From: Phoenix dactylifera
Taxonomy: Eukaryota; Streptophyta; Magnoliopsida; Arecales; Arecaceae
Assembly (NCBI RefSeq): GCF_009389715.1
Contig: NC_052401.1
Coordinates: forward strand, 3,569,530-3,633,529
Reading direction: 5' to 3'
DNA: 64,000 nucleotides
Shown here one piece after another: positions 24,696-36,889 of the stretch; the stretch's first letter is position 1; the number at the start of each line of letters is the position of its first letter. The notes beneath the pieces were generated by a model that saw nothing but the letters and a program-made list of their open reading frames with translations, ran no database searches and had not been told where the DNA came from. The position numbers and the translations under genes are program-made.

Positions 24696-25135
24696 AAGAG
24701 TCAGATTTCAAGATTTTAAAGACTTGTTCCAATCACTTCTCTTGTTTATAAGAAGCAATCCAGTATTGATCAAGAAATCAGATATTACCCTCTCCGGCAT
24801 ATTAGCTGCACCTCTAATCACTATTTCCAAGGAAACTAAAAGTATCATCTATAGATAAAAAAACCTGATGGAAATCTTTCTTTTAAAAACTAGTGCAGTC
24901 CTATCTATCTACCCATCTATCTATCTATAGAAGAGTTGGTTTCAAAGATTTTGAAGACTTGCTCTAAGCTCTTCTTTTATTTATGAGAAACAACCCAATC
25001 TTGATCAAGAAAGCAGATATTAACCTCCTCAAAATATTAGCTTCACCTCTTGTCATCATATCCAATGAAATTAAAAGCATCATGAATGGATAAAAACCTT
25101 GTAGAAAGCTTCCTTGGAAAACTATTATACAAAGA
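24696..25135. repeat. Diverged direct duplication of about 205 bp
   Basis: Copies start near 24696 and 24929 and share, in order, the words AGATTT-AAGACTTG, TTGATCAAGAAA-CAGATATTA, ATATTAGCT-CACCTCT and GGAAA-CT. A CTAT microsatellite at about 24905-24930 separates them. No protein is recognised on either strand. Confidence 0.6.
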
Positions 25136-27147
25136 CTGCCATCTATTAGTCACGGATGAGCCGTTGCTTGCCAGAGCCATCCCATCCCCAACCCCAATCC
25201 ACACTATCCCAACCCACCTCACCTAGACTCCCAAGCAAACATCACTATTAAATGATGATCCCATCATGTCTGTAAACTAAAAATCATTCTTGATCCATTG
25301 AAAGCATCGCATGCATTGGCAGTTTGGGACCTGCCTAACCATTAATATGAATAATTTAAGCCAATTATTAACATAGAAAGTTCCAAATAAATAGTAAAAA
25401 ATAAAATATGATATAAAAGAATGGATAATATAAAGTTGCAAGTGGAGAGATTCTGGCATATCACCTTTACAAATCATTGTTTTCAGAGCTGCTAACAAAC
25501 AATTCTACTAGGCCAATTGAGTACAAAAAAAGAAAAAAAAAACTATTATGCATTTAATGCATGTCCCCACTATATTGCTTGCTTCATTCAACTTTTCCAC
25601 TCTATTTTTCTTAATGCTTGCAGATGGATGACAAAAGGCCATTCTCAATTGTCTTACATCCAGTTAATTCTCGTGATGTTAGTCGGACTTCCATAAGGAA
25701 TTATCTTTAAGTATAGGCCTCCCATTAAGATGTATAATAATCAAAACGACTAAGATAATTTAGGTATTATCCATCAAAAGTTTGAAAAAATTTGTTGTCT
25801 TATGTTCAAATCCCTAACTTGACACGAAAGTTCAATAAATACAATAGGCATAACGGTACATGCTCACCTATAATACTCAAACCAATTAGACATCAAGCAC
25901 TAGTGAGGGAAGGGAGAGACCTTGTCTTGATGATAGATATGAAGACAATCATGCCTTGTTTGGCACACAACAAGACAGAGAAAGTAGGAAGAAAGGATAG
26001 TTATCTTCGCAGGCTGTTAGCCTCTGTTTTCAGTTAAATAGGATTAGATGAATAGACACTGCAACAGAGAAGTCATCCTGGTCTTATGCCAATGTTGCAA
26101 GAACAAAATGCACCCCACCTCACACCACACAGGCCTAAAATTGGTAATCTTGTGCAAAACCACACAGATATAGACATACTTTTTTGGAGAAATCATGCAG
26201 ATATAAATATCACTTGATATTTTCTCGGAGGTTCCTAAGTCTGGTGGAGGACCCAAGTGTGGTTAGTAGTCCTTGGAATACATTTTACATGATTCTTTAG
26301 CTGAACAGAAGAGCACAAGTAAGAAAAAAGGGAGTAACCTAAGGAGTCACCAATGTGTCACTGGATCTACAATGTGATTTCATGAGGACCGCTAAGTATG
26401 TGGATGCTGTGATTTCATTGAAGTTTTTTCTTCAGAATACAGACTAATTAAATCCTAATTTAAACTAATTCTTGATGACCATAACAAAGAAATTAGCTTC
26501 AACCCATTGAATAAACACAAGATTCAGATCGTTTTAAAGAATGCATTACAATGAGACGATCTGATTCTTCCAAGAATATAACTATTACGGGCACATACTA
26601 GTGCTAAAATATGGTATCAACTTAATTGACAATCAACACCAATTAATTCATCACATAGTAATGTATGAAGTTGCATAAGAAATTAAATGTTGCTGATTGG
26701 ATATGCATCAGATATCTGTTGTTAATGAATTTCATCAGTTTTCAGCTTTTGCATATATCAGTGTGAGCTAGCATAGCTGTGTAAAGAAAATCGTAGCCAG
26801 ATAACTAATAGCAAATTTGGTACATGATACAGATACAACTGCTGTAAAAGGTGTAAAAATGATCGCATCTTTAGGTATATAAAATAAGAATCGCTTTTCA
26901 TTAGACAGAAAAGTCAATCAACACACTATAATCATACACGGCATAAAGCCCAGTACATCCACTTATAAAACCAGATGTATCCACTTGAAGACAACACTCC
27001 TTGGAACTTGTAATTTACGTTACACTTAGATTGATACCTAGATTGAACCGAGTTATAAGCATCCAGAGCCTATACTGACTAAACATTAACTTCAATGTTC
27101 TAAAACATCTATAGTCATTGTACAAAAGAGCCTGCCCAATAAAACTA
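25136..27147. other. Intergenic and CEPR2-like gene 3' flank
   Basis: No gene recognised. The part nearest 27147 is presumably 3' untranslated sequence of the minus-strand receptor kinase; its end cannot be fixed from sequence. Confidence 0.4.
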
Positions 27148-30100
27148 TCAGCTCTTACCACAGTTCTTTTCCCTCATAATTGGTGTGCAAGGATCAGCAT
27201 TGATAAGCATATTTACCACCTCCCTCATGGTCGGGCGCAAAGTTGGCAACTTGGTAATACACAAAATAGCAACCTTCAAAACTTTTATCATTTCATCTTC
27301 CACAGAACTTGACACCCTAGGGTCAAGAACTTCTGCGACATTTTGGCCACTGAGATGCATTGAAACCCAACAGACAATATCTTTGCCTTCACCAAACTGA
27401 GGTTCTATAGGACTACGGCCAGTAAGCAATTCTAGCAAGACAACACCAAAACTATAGACATCGCTCTTTTCAGTTATCTTGAGTGAATATGCAAGTTCTG
27501 AAAGTTCAAAGACATTTTTTAAGAGACTGAAGCAATATGAGAGATGAATGCATATGAAATAGGATGGATTACCACAGGCAAGCTAAAATCAAAATACTAC
27601 AGATAATAAGAACTTTCTTCTTTTCAACATCTTAAAACCAGTAGTGTCTTCCTACCAAATATTATTGGATAAAAGTAAAAAAGAATAGCAGCTAAAAAAT
27701 TCTTTTCTCCTTTTTTTTCTGTTCCATTTAATGGCAAATAAAAGAAACAAATACAAAGTGATCAACAAGTAGGTTGATTCTTTTGACATCATCAAGAATG
27801 AAAGCATATATTATAATCTTAAATAACAAAAAATCCTGCATTCTATAGCAACTATGGTCTAAACTACAAAATTAAGCTAATGGAACAAAAGCGTTGCAAA
27901 AGAAAGAACAAGTTAACAGAATAAGAAGCAGACTAATGAGTAAACTAGATCTCTTCAAGCAGTTGATATAAAGATGTGGGCAATATGATATGACATCAAT
28001 TGAAATCGAGGAAAAGCAACTGATTAAGTTTTACCGGCTACTGTATTTGAGAACACAAGACTATAGAATGGAATATGAACATACCAGGAGCAATGTAACC
28101 ATGTGTACCAGCAAAACAACTTAAATCTGATTCCTCAGCTATCTTTGCTATCCCAAAATCAGCAATTTTTGCTTCATATTCATCATCCAGCAATATGTTG
28201 GTGGATTTTATATCCCTGTGTATGATGGCTGGTGAACAATCATGGTGAAGATACATGATTCCCTTCGCTGCACCCACAGCAATCTTGTACCGCTTGTTCC
28301 AGTCCAGCTCTGGTTGCCCACATTTGATTTCCCGATGAAGAGCTTGATAAAGATTCCCATTAGGCATGTACTCATATACAAGAAAATTAAGCTCCCCTCT
28401 GGTGAAGCAGGAATATAGCTTCAGTATGTTTCTATGCCTGATCTTCCCCAATATATCTATTTCTGCCATCAAAACTTTTGCTCCATTCCCTTTCCATAAT
28501 TGCTTCACCGCGACTGTGCCTCTGTTCTTCAGCTCTAATCGATAAACTCTACCAGTGCCCCCGCTTCCAATTAAATTTTCCTCTTCCAACTTACATATCT
28601 CTTCTGCATCAAGTTCTGGCGGTTGGAAAGATTCCACTTTCCAATTTGAGTCATTGTGCATGCCCTCCTCCAGATCCTTCTCTCTATCAGATTCCTCAAG
28701 CTTGAAGCTCCTATAACTCACAAACACTAAACCAGCTAAAAGCATGACCATAGCTGATAAAATGATTGATATCAGAACCAGTCTATTTCCTAAGATATCC
28801 TTGTGCCTGCCATCCATCTTGCAAATGCCCAAGTCAGGACCCCCTTCACTTCCTGACTTTCCATCAATACATAGACCAGGATTGCCAGAAAATGCTCCAT
28901 CTCCAGCAATCATTAGAAGACCCAGAGGAACCCTTCCTGTTAATCGGTTCTTGGAAAAGTCAATGGAGCTTAGCTTCAATGATTGTAAACTATCTGGAAC
29001 AGGGCCAGCAATCAGGTTCTGTGAAAGATTTATTGAATTGAGAGAGGCCAACTGGGAGAGTGTTCCTGGAATGTTACCACTCAATGCATTCTGTGCAAGA
29101 TCAATCTCTACCAGTCTACTACATGAACCGAGTTCAGATGGTATAGACCCAGTTAGAGCATTATCCTCCAAATGCAAAGATGTCAACCGGTCCAGATTTC
29201 CAATTTCAAATGGTATCTGACCTGAGAAAGAATTACTGGAAGCATATAATTTCTGCAGCTGGGATAACTTTCCTATCTCCACAGGAATCTCACCAGAAAG
29301 CTTGTTATTTTGCACACACAATTGATTCAAGATAGTTGAGGTCCCAATCTCTGAAGATATCCCTCCAATGAAAGCATTGTCTGCTATATCAATGATGGTG
29401 GCATATGGCAGTCCCCACAACCCATCTGGAAGTCTCCCTGTGAAGCGATTCTGGCTAATTCGGAACCTCTGCAAAGACTTGCAGTTAGCATAAGAATCAG
29501 GAAATTCACCTGAGAAGTTATTATCGAGTGCGAGCAAGAACTGCAGATTGTTGTTTTGGCACAAGAACCTTGGGAATTCACCGGAGAAGTTGTTCTCTGA
29601 TATGTCCAAAGCGTTGAGTGGTGAAAACCGGCCGATATTTACTGGGAATTCTCCAGAAAAATTATTCTCATAGATAGAAAATGAAATGAGAAACTGCAAG
29701 TCTCCAAATCCTTTGGGGAGTTCACCCCAGAAGTTGTTACTATATAACTGGATGACAGTGAAATTCTTAAGATTACCAAGCTCAGCAGGAATTTTTCCAG
29801 TCATTTGATTCCGGGAAATGTCAAGTTCACGCAAGTGAGTGAGGTTTGCAAGCCCAGGTGGGATCTCTCCGGTTAAATTATTCTGGTAGAGCTCAATCTT
29901 GTATAGCTTCTGTAGCTTCGAAATTTCTCTAGGAAGTGTTCCTGAAATTTGGTTCCGGGAGAAATCTAAAGTTCCTAGTGATGTTAATTCTAATACAGAA
30001 GCTGGAATCTCTCCTCTCAGATTACATTTAGCCAAGTAAAGCCATGTTAGGTTCTTCAAATTTCCAATAGTTGGTGGAATCTCTCCCTCCTTGAAGTTAT

Positions 30101-30662
30101 TCTGACCAAGACCCAGTGCAACCAGACCTGATAGACTCCCAATCCAAGCTGGAAACTTACCGGAAAAGCCATTTGTAGACAAATCAAGAACTTTTAAGTT
30201 CCTTAAGGCTGAAAGATCTGGCAATTGGCCTGTTAAACTGTTCATCGAGAGATTGAGGACCTGAAGACTAACACAATTCTTCAACTCAGAAGGAACAGCG
30301 CCTGAGATGGAATTTTCCTGAAGAAGAAGTGTGTCAAGGCCGCTAAGGACAGAGATTAATGGTGAGATCTCTCCAGAAAGGTTCTTATATGCAAGTGAGA
30401 TTCCAGTAACTTCCCCAGAGTTGGAGTTGCATGTGACACCAAAAAACTGGCATGGGGAGTTTGACTCTTTCCAGCTTCCAAGATAATTCATAGGATCAAT
30501 CAATTGACTCTTGAAGTGCAGGAGAGCTTGAGTTTCCACTGCTTGGGAGTTTGAGATCGGGAAAAGGGAAAGCAGAAGGGTGCTTAATAAATGGAGGGGA
30601 AGTAAGAACTTTGCCATTGCCAAGGGTGATAACAGTGCAATTACACTGGATGAAGTTTCCAT
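27148..30662 (-). CDS. CEPR2: LRR receptor kinase, CEPR2 type (two exons, 975 aa)
   Basis: A plasma-membrane LRR-XI receptor kinase; the Arabidopsis counterpart At1g72180 binds CEP peptides in nitrogen-status signalling and takes part in ABA responses (family knowledge). Exons 28085-30662 and 27148-27497 flank a 587-base GT-AG intron splitting the glutamate codon of the APE motif; 975 residues against about 977 in Arabidopsis. Order: signal peptide near the start (a second Met at residue 16 could be the real start), LRR cap with CQFFGVTC, about 20 LRRs (70-600), membrane helix about 628-650, kinase from about 690 with GSGGTGRVY, AVKQL, HRDIKSTNILLD, DFGIAK and AGTHGYIAPE. FSIYENNFSGEFPVNIGRFS, FLCQNNNLQFLLAL and the end LRPTMREVV...NADPC are diagnostic for CEPR2. 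No lesions. Exon GC is clearly lower than in the other two kinases here. Confidence 0.94.
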
Positions 30663-30689
30663 GAGACTGTCTTTGCCAATTCAGCAAGC

Positions 30690-33610
30690 CTGTGAGAACA
30701 ATCACAACAGAAAACAAGATGTTACTTAGAGATAGAAAGGATAAGAAGATCTGAAACAGAAATTAATACTGGACCACTCCTGAAGAAGATGGATTTAAAC
30801 TAGTAGACAAAACAATAGTATGAAGACTTATGAGGTCATGATTCAGACACGATTTTACTCCATATTTAGACATTTCTAAATGGAAAATTTTAATGGCAAT
30901 GGTGCTTGAAATATAGAGAACATCAAATGCAGGCTGAACAACCATTAGCATATTAAGAAGAGTAATTCATGGAAAGAGATCTGCCAAACTTAATTTGCAC
31001 TTATGACAACAGCCGCCCCCGACACCACCGCTGCAGTGAGGATAGACCAAACAGTGCAGCTCATTCTACATTAAACTCTATTCAAATTCCTAAAGTTTGA
31101 ATGGTGAAGTTCCAGCAAACACACATTGGAGGTATGATGCTATAAGACCAGGTTACTCATTATCAACACGCAAAAAATCCATGGAGATAGGGGAAGAAGA
31201 AACAAATACCAGGGAAACATGACCAGTTACACCATCAAGAAGTATTTTTGCAGATATAAATGGAAAATTTCTTTTTATCTCATTTTGTCATATCTAGTGA
31301 TTATATTTGATCACACTGTATTGATCTACATTTAACATTTCCTCCATTTGACTAATAAAACTTTGGTACCAGAAACAACTTTACATTTAAATATGTGTGT
31401 GAAACTAAATCAGCAATCTCAGGCATTTGAGTAATATTTATTTTCGAATTTTAGTGTATTAAATTTTGACTCAGAGATATCTACTTCTTGCTGTAGTTTG
31501 TGTGCTTAATAAATCATATTTTCTCCCAAGAAGTGATAAAGTAAATGTCAAGTAGGAATAGATTGTAGGAAATTAATCGTGGCACTCGCAGAGCAGAAGC
31601 AGGTGAAAAAGGAGGAACTGTGAAACTACATAATCTCAAAGAGTCTAAAGGAACTCTAGAGATAAAATTGTAAGATAGTGTCATCAGAAAACCTTTAAAA
31701 GCATCATCAGAAAACCTTTAAAGCTGTTTCACTTCTTTTAGGTTCTCTACCTTTCATTTCAAATGCCTAACCTCGTTGCATGCAAAACCATACTTCAAGC
31801 CTTTGTGTGTCTCCTTTTTGCAATTAGAAAAACCACTAGAAGATTGTTGAGATTCACCTCTCTTTTCTTGTTTATGAAACAAACAAACAGAGAGCTTTGA
31901 TATCTTGTAGTAAAGATCAAGAATTTTATCACAGGAAAACAATTATGAATGCAACCAAACGGTTGGATGTGGTGAGGCAAAACTTTTTCATTTTTTTTTC
32001 ATTATGAATGCCAACGAGGTCTAGATTACAAAAAAACAAGGTTTCAGTAAGAATACATATTAGGTCTTGATTACAAGGATGAAAGAAAAGCATAAAGCCT
32101 TGGTATTTGTTAGACAGACCATAGTGCCAACACCTTGTAAAGTACGTGAATTGGTTGAGGGACTGTGAAACAGAAGCTAGAATTTGACGACTTCTAACAT
32201 CTAGAGGAATAAAGTTAAAATATTATCACAAAATATTATTCCCAGTGACTTCAACAGAATTTTTCTCATCTGTCTAATCAGATATAGGTTCCTGATCATT
32301 TTTTATTTCTGAGGATGACTCATGCATACAGAAAAAAGACGTAAAAACCAAATAGCAAGACAGCAATAAACATGGGGATAACTTTTTGCAAATTTACTCT
32401 CTTCAGGAGTTTTTCACTAATGATGTATAATGAGTGGATCATGTTAGTCATGTTGTAGAAGGAGATAGATGAGGTCATGAACGTGACAGTCCCAGATTGA
32501 CATGAACCATGTCATTTTAAGTAAGAGGGTTCAGGGATTACTTAAGGTTGGAGCATAGATCTCTAGAGTTGTAACCTTGTCCCAATACCTAAGCCACTTT
32601 TATTAAGCAAATAATTTGTTGGTTCACCTATGTCTTCTACTTCACTCCTTTTTTTGAACAATGGTGGGGAAACACCGTATACGTTCGGACAGGCAAACTC
32701 AAGTCCTCTTGGCAGTCTTCTACTTCACTTTGGTTACATGTTCTGAACCCTGTTTCTATCTAAAGATCATGCTCGACGCATGCTACGTTAGAGCTTATAT
32801 TTGTTCCATGATATAAAAATATATAGATGTCTCATACTCCTGACAACCAAGCCATCTCTTATGCTGGTCTTAAATCTTTGGAAAAAAATAATGATGTCAA
32901 CATCAATAATGGATCATCCAAATTGAAGATTCATACCTGAAGGTAATTTATACTACAAACAAAACCTAGAAACCTAAATTTATATATTTCAGTAATCTCT
33001 AATCCACACATGAAATAGATAAAAAATGAAGGGTGACAATTGTACTAGTGAGTTAATACATGGCAGGAGACATAAATTCAAAATCTTGCATGATCATGAA
33101 GAACACATCTTAAAACATGGGTAGACTTAAATTCACGGGACTTTGATGATTAGATTCAAGTAAAATATAATATTATTTACAATATTCGCTCATTTTTGTA
33201 CCCATTTTTTGATTTGGTTGAGACCACAAAACTACGTGAATTTTTATTTTTAGACATTTTTACACTATAGATTATCTTCAATAGTTTGGATTTTCAATTT
33301 GAATGGCTTATCGTTAATTCTAAATCATAAAGCATGTACTCCAGCCCTAATGTTAAACAATTTAATGAGTGAATTGCAACAAGTTAAGCTTATCAGCCTC
33401 TGGGGTGTATGGGCCAGGCCAACATGCTATCCCTAAAGCCCTGGCTGAGATAAATCCCAAACTTGGGCTAAGAGGGGGTTGGGCCCATGCTTATCTATAA
33501 TTCTAGAACACCGCCTTCTATGATTACATGTCAGGATTCTATGGAGTGAGCAGCATAGGGTCCACCTTCCAATGAGTCGAACCACCGCAATATGGTGAAA
33601 GCAGTACTCA
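30690..33610. other. Intergenic or leader intron, no gene seen
   Basis: No coding similarity. On the minus strand GTTCTCACAG ends at 30690, a good splice acceptor 28 bases before the CEPR2-like ATG, so part of this stretch may be a leader intron. A 24-base near-perfect tandem doubling (CATCAGAAAACCTTTAAA) lies at about 31681-31722. Confidence 0.35.
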
Positions 33611-33611
33611 C

Positions 33612-34055
33612 TAAGGGTACGAATGGGTTGAGCAGCTCACGAGCTCCTCGAGCACAATTCGGCTGTCACTAAGCTTGAAGAGCAAAATACTTGGCTTGAA
33701 AACTCACGAACCTAGCCGAAAATACATATTTTTAATAATATTATATTTTACTTATAATATATATTATTAATTTAATATTGTAAACTATAATATTATGTTA
33801 TATTTTGTTTTAATTATATTTTTTAATTATGACCATAGCTCGAATTTGAGCTCGAGTCGGGTTTGGTTGATATCCAAATTGGGTCAAGTTGATCTCAAAT
33901 AATGCATTATTTTTTTCTATCGGAACGAGTTCGAGCTTAGATATTAAAGCTTCATCGATCTTAGGCCAAGTTTCAAGCCCGACTATTTTAAATCAAGTCG
34001 ACCTCGAGCTTCTAGCTACTCGACTCCACTTAGCTCAATTGCAATGCTAGTTCCC
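33612..34055. repeat. Inverted-ended dispersed repeat with CTCGAG/GAGCTC-rich arms
   Basis: The left arm is rich in GAGCTC and CTCGAG words, the centre (33720-33830) is nearly pure A/T, and the right arm mirrors the left before ending in ATTGCAATGCTAG. This GAGCTCGAG type of non-autonomous element is common in plant genomes. Ends are approximate; no target duplication was identified. Confidence 0.45.
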
Positions 34056-34526
34056 ACAATGGGTCCTGCATTACTTTCCTATAGGTGGATGACACGTCAT
34101 CACTCACGTGGAGACAGGGCTCCACCGTGAGATAACACCACTCCGTGGTGGTAAACCCACTTTTGACCGCTTTTCAGGACCTATAAGACCGTCCGTGAGT
34201 CCATTGCCGTCAACGGGTCAACAAAACTTTTACTAGTGCCAAAGTCATGAACAAAACGGAACTACAAAACGTACCATCGCGGACCCGCTACTCCGCCATC
34301 TCCCGTGCCTTGGAAAAAAAAAGGAAAGGAAAGAGAAGAGAACGCCGTTAAGCCCCCGTGGGGACCCCCGCCTGGTCATCAAGAATCCACCGTCAGATAA
34401 TACATCTAATCATGTCATGATCTCGACGAACACAATAAACAACCCCAAAATGAGCTCAGCAGCTACACCGTAACAAGTTATACCAAAAGACACACAAAGA
34501 AAAGGGAACACCATGTGAGAACCCAC

Positions 34527-34606
34527 CGTATCTTCTAGAAGCCGGCCTAACTCGGGCTAGAAGATGATTGGATGATCCAGGGATCTCCTCCGTCTGATGA
34601 GCGGAT
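34527..34606 (-). other. Candidate non-coding leader exon on the minus strand
   Basis: An 80-base block lies between a strong acceptor (TTTTCCTGCAG ending at 34607) and a GTGGGT donor at 34526. One frame is open across it without recognised similarity. It may be a second leader exon of the CEPR2-like gene, whose coding exon has its own acceptor 28 bases before the ATG, or belong to a separate non-coding transcript. Confidence 0.35.
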
Positions 34607-35013
34607 CTGCAGGAAAACAGAAAATTTGATGCGTTAAATTTTTCTTTTAAAAAATAAATATAAGCGATGTGGAATATACGAAAAGGTTTCGAAAGGAAAA
34701 CGGGTAGCATAAAGTAGAATATCTAGAATACGGCAGATCGGAGCCGTCCAATGGCTGGTAGATTCGAAAGATTCGAAGATAAATGGAAGAATGGACGGTC
34801 TGGATCCCATCGCAAGGGCGCATCAGCAGCAACCGAAGCTTCGTTTTTATTTTATTTCTTCATTCCTTTTCTCTTTATTTTCTAGCTAAAACCTTATACT
34901 AGGAAAAGATTTTTTTGAAAAAAAAAAAGAGAACCAAAGCTTCGATTCTATTTTTTCTCTTTATTTTCTAGCTCTATAAGAAAAATGGAGAAATTTTTTG
35001 AACAATTTCTTAC

Positions 35014-35400
35014 CAAAGAAGTCTGGAGAAAAGCTCCACTAGGGTTCGATCGCCTGAAATCCTTTCTTTATCTACGACCGTCGATCGACTCTTTTTTGAT
35101 GATCGGAGTTTCTCCCTCAGAAGGCAAATCAACACGCTTCCAAGAACCCTAACTTCTCGTTGGACATCGGAGAAGAACGAGGGAATTATATTTCTGAACC
35201 CTCTCCGTCGCTCCACGGTTAAGAAACCCTCCAAATCCTGGAAGAATGGATTAAAAAACCCAATTCCTTTGCTTTCTTTACCGTCATATTTGGATAAAAA
35301 TCGATGGAAAAAGAGGAACTGGAGGAATCGGAGAGCAGAAAAGCGGAAAAATTTTTCCGGGGAAGAGAAGAAGAGAAGGGTTGGAATAAATCAAGAGAGA
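35014..35400 (-). other. Candidate first leader exon on the minus strand
   Basis: Downstream of a TATA box the minus strand is GC-richer than its surroundings and ends at TTCTTTG followed by a GTAAGA donor (35013). The block carries several upstream ATGs, including an open frame from 35234 with no recognised similarity. The layout (TATA, leader, donor) is that of a first exon; its downstream partner is inferred. Confidence 0.35.
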
Positions 35401-35426
35401 GAGGAGGGTGAACTTAGCCGTCACAA

Positions 35427-35432
35427 TTTATA
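35427..35432 (-). promoter_or_regulatory. Candidate TATA box, minus strand
   Basis: The minus strand reads CTTTATAAATTG about 30 bases before the proposed leader exon. A GGCGCCAA word stands about 100 bases further upstream. No other gene for it is visible on the minus strand before the CEPR2-like gene at 30.7 kb. Confidence 0.4.
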
Positions 35433-35439
35433 AAGGCGG

Positions 35440-36480
35440 CCGGTATGGTGTGAAATGACTACATTACCCCTTATCTTTTGAGCGGGAACCATACCGCGGC
35501 GGGTACTGGTGGGGAGCCTGCGGTTGGCGCCACATTCGATATTACGTACCGAACGGAAAAAAGTTTGTATTTGATGACTATAATACCCTCATAATTCACA
35601 CAAATCTGATACGGATATCCACTATAAAATCTAAAAATAAAAAATTTCAAAACACAACGGTTTTTAAATACCTCCAAAACAACAAACTACATACGAAAAC
35701 ATCCAATTCACAGCCCTTTTCATCTTTTTCAATATATATGCGATCTGAAAGGCTACTCTATTGCTCACTATAGTCCGAATATTCTGAAGCAGAAAGTGAC
35801 TTTCACTGACATAGCTTGAAGGGAAAGATGACTACTGTTATTTCCTTCTAGTTGATATACTTTGGTTGCCATATATAAATATTTGTTTGTTTAGGTGAAG
35901 ATGTAAATATTAATTTGTTTGAGTTTGTTGACAAGTTATCAGTTTTTTTAATTATGTGAAGAATTAAAGAACATATAACAAATATTAACGATAATGATAT
36001 CAAGACACTTTGAGACTTTCCTGACCCTTTTTCTGTTGTATTGTTTGGAGTTTTTTCAATTAGCAGCATATTTAGCCATTGCATCCCACTAAAATTTCCA
36101 ATTATATGCATCTTATTTAACTTTTGTTAAGATGCTATGTTTTTCTTCTATTAATTGTTTTTATAATCGAAAACAGATCGAATCGAAGCCCCTAATGTCT
36201 TCGGAGATCTCTTTCATGAATTATTTAAACCTCAAGCCCCACCTATAATGAAAGTCCCCATCAGGAAGTTCCATAATTAAAACTTAATTTCCTTCTTGAA
36301 ATTATAAGAACATGTGTTTGTCCTTTTATGTTTGATTTGCAAGTATCTTAATAATTTCTACGTGATGGTAACATCCCTATCTTAATCCATCATATTCCTT
36401 CTAGATCAAATAACCATACGTATGGCTATTATATAGGGCAATGAAATTACTAAAATAGTCTTCAGCTTTCCTATCCAGAT
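35440..36480. other. Intergenic, no gene seen
   Basis: AT-rich sequence with short random open frames only. Confidence 0.4.
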
Positions 36481-36885
36481 CACATACCCTTCTAATGCAT
36501 GAATATCCTTCCAAATTTGATATTTGTATAAATATTTTTGTTATTCTATCCTTTTTTACCATTATTTTTGCATATATACCCATGTCATCTATCGTTATTA
36601 AAAAATTAATAATTTCAAATTAAAATGACTAAAATATTCATAATGGATACAAGTGCCAAAAAAAAAACGACGATTGTGTTGTAGACAAAAAAGTAATTTC
36701 AAAATTTTATTTTATTTTTAATTAAAATAAATATGATTTTTATTAACAGTGTTAGAAGAACTGTTTTATTAGGAATATTTGTGTAAAAACAATATTTAAT
36801 GAGGATACAGAAATAAATATAAATTTTAAAAGGGTATTTGCGTAAATTTAAATTTTTAGAAAGATATTCATGCAAACAAAAATCT
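36481..36885. mobile_element. MITE copy 3
   Basis: Shows the same conserved words as the copies at 3.6 and 6.9 kb: GCATGAATATCCTTCC at the left, ATTAAAAAATTAA followed by TTTCAAATTAAAAT, TTTTATTTTATTTTTAATTA in the middle, and AGAAAGATATTCATGC at the right as an inverse of the left end. The left end appears shortened relative to the 6.9 kb copy. Confidence 0.65.
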
Positions 36886-36889
36886 AAGA

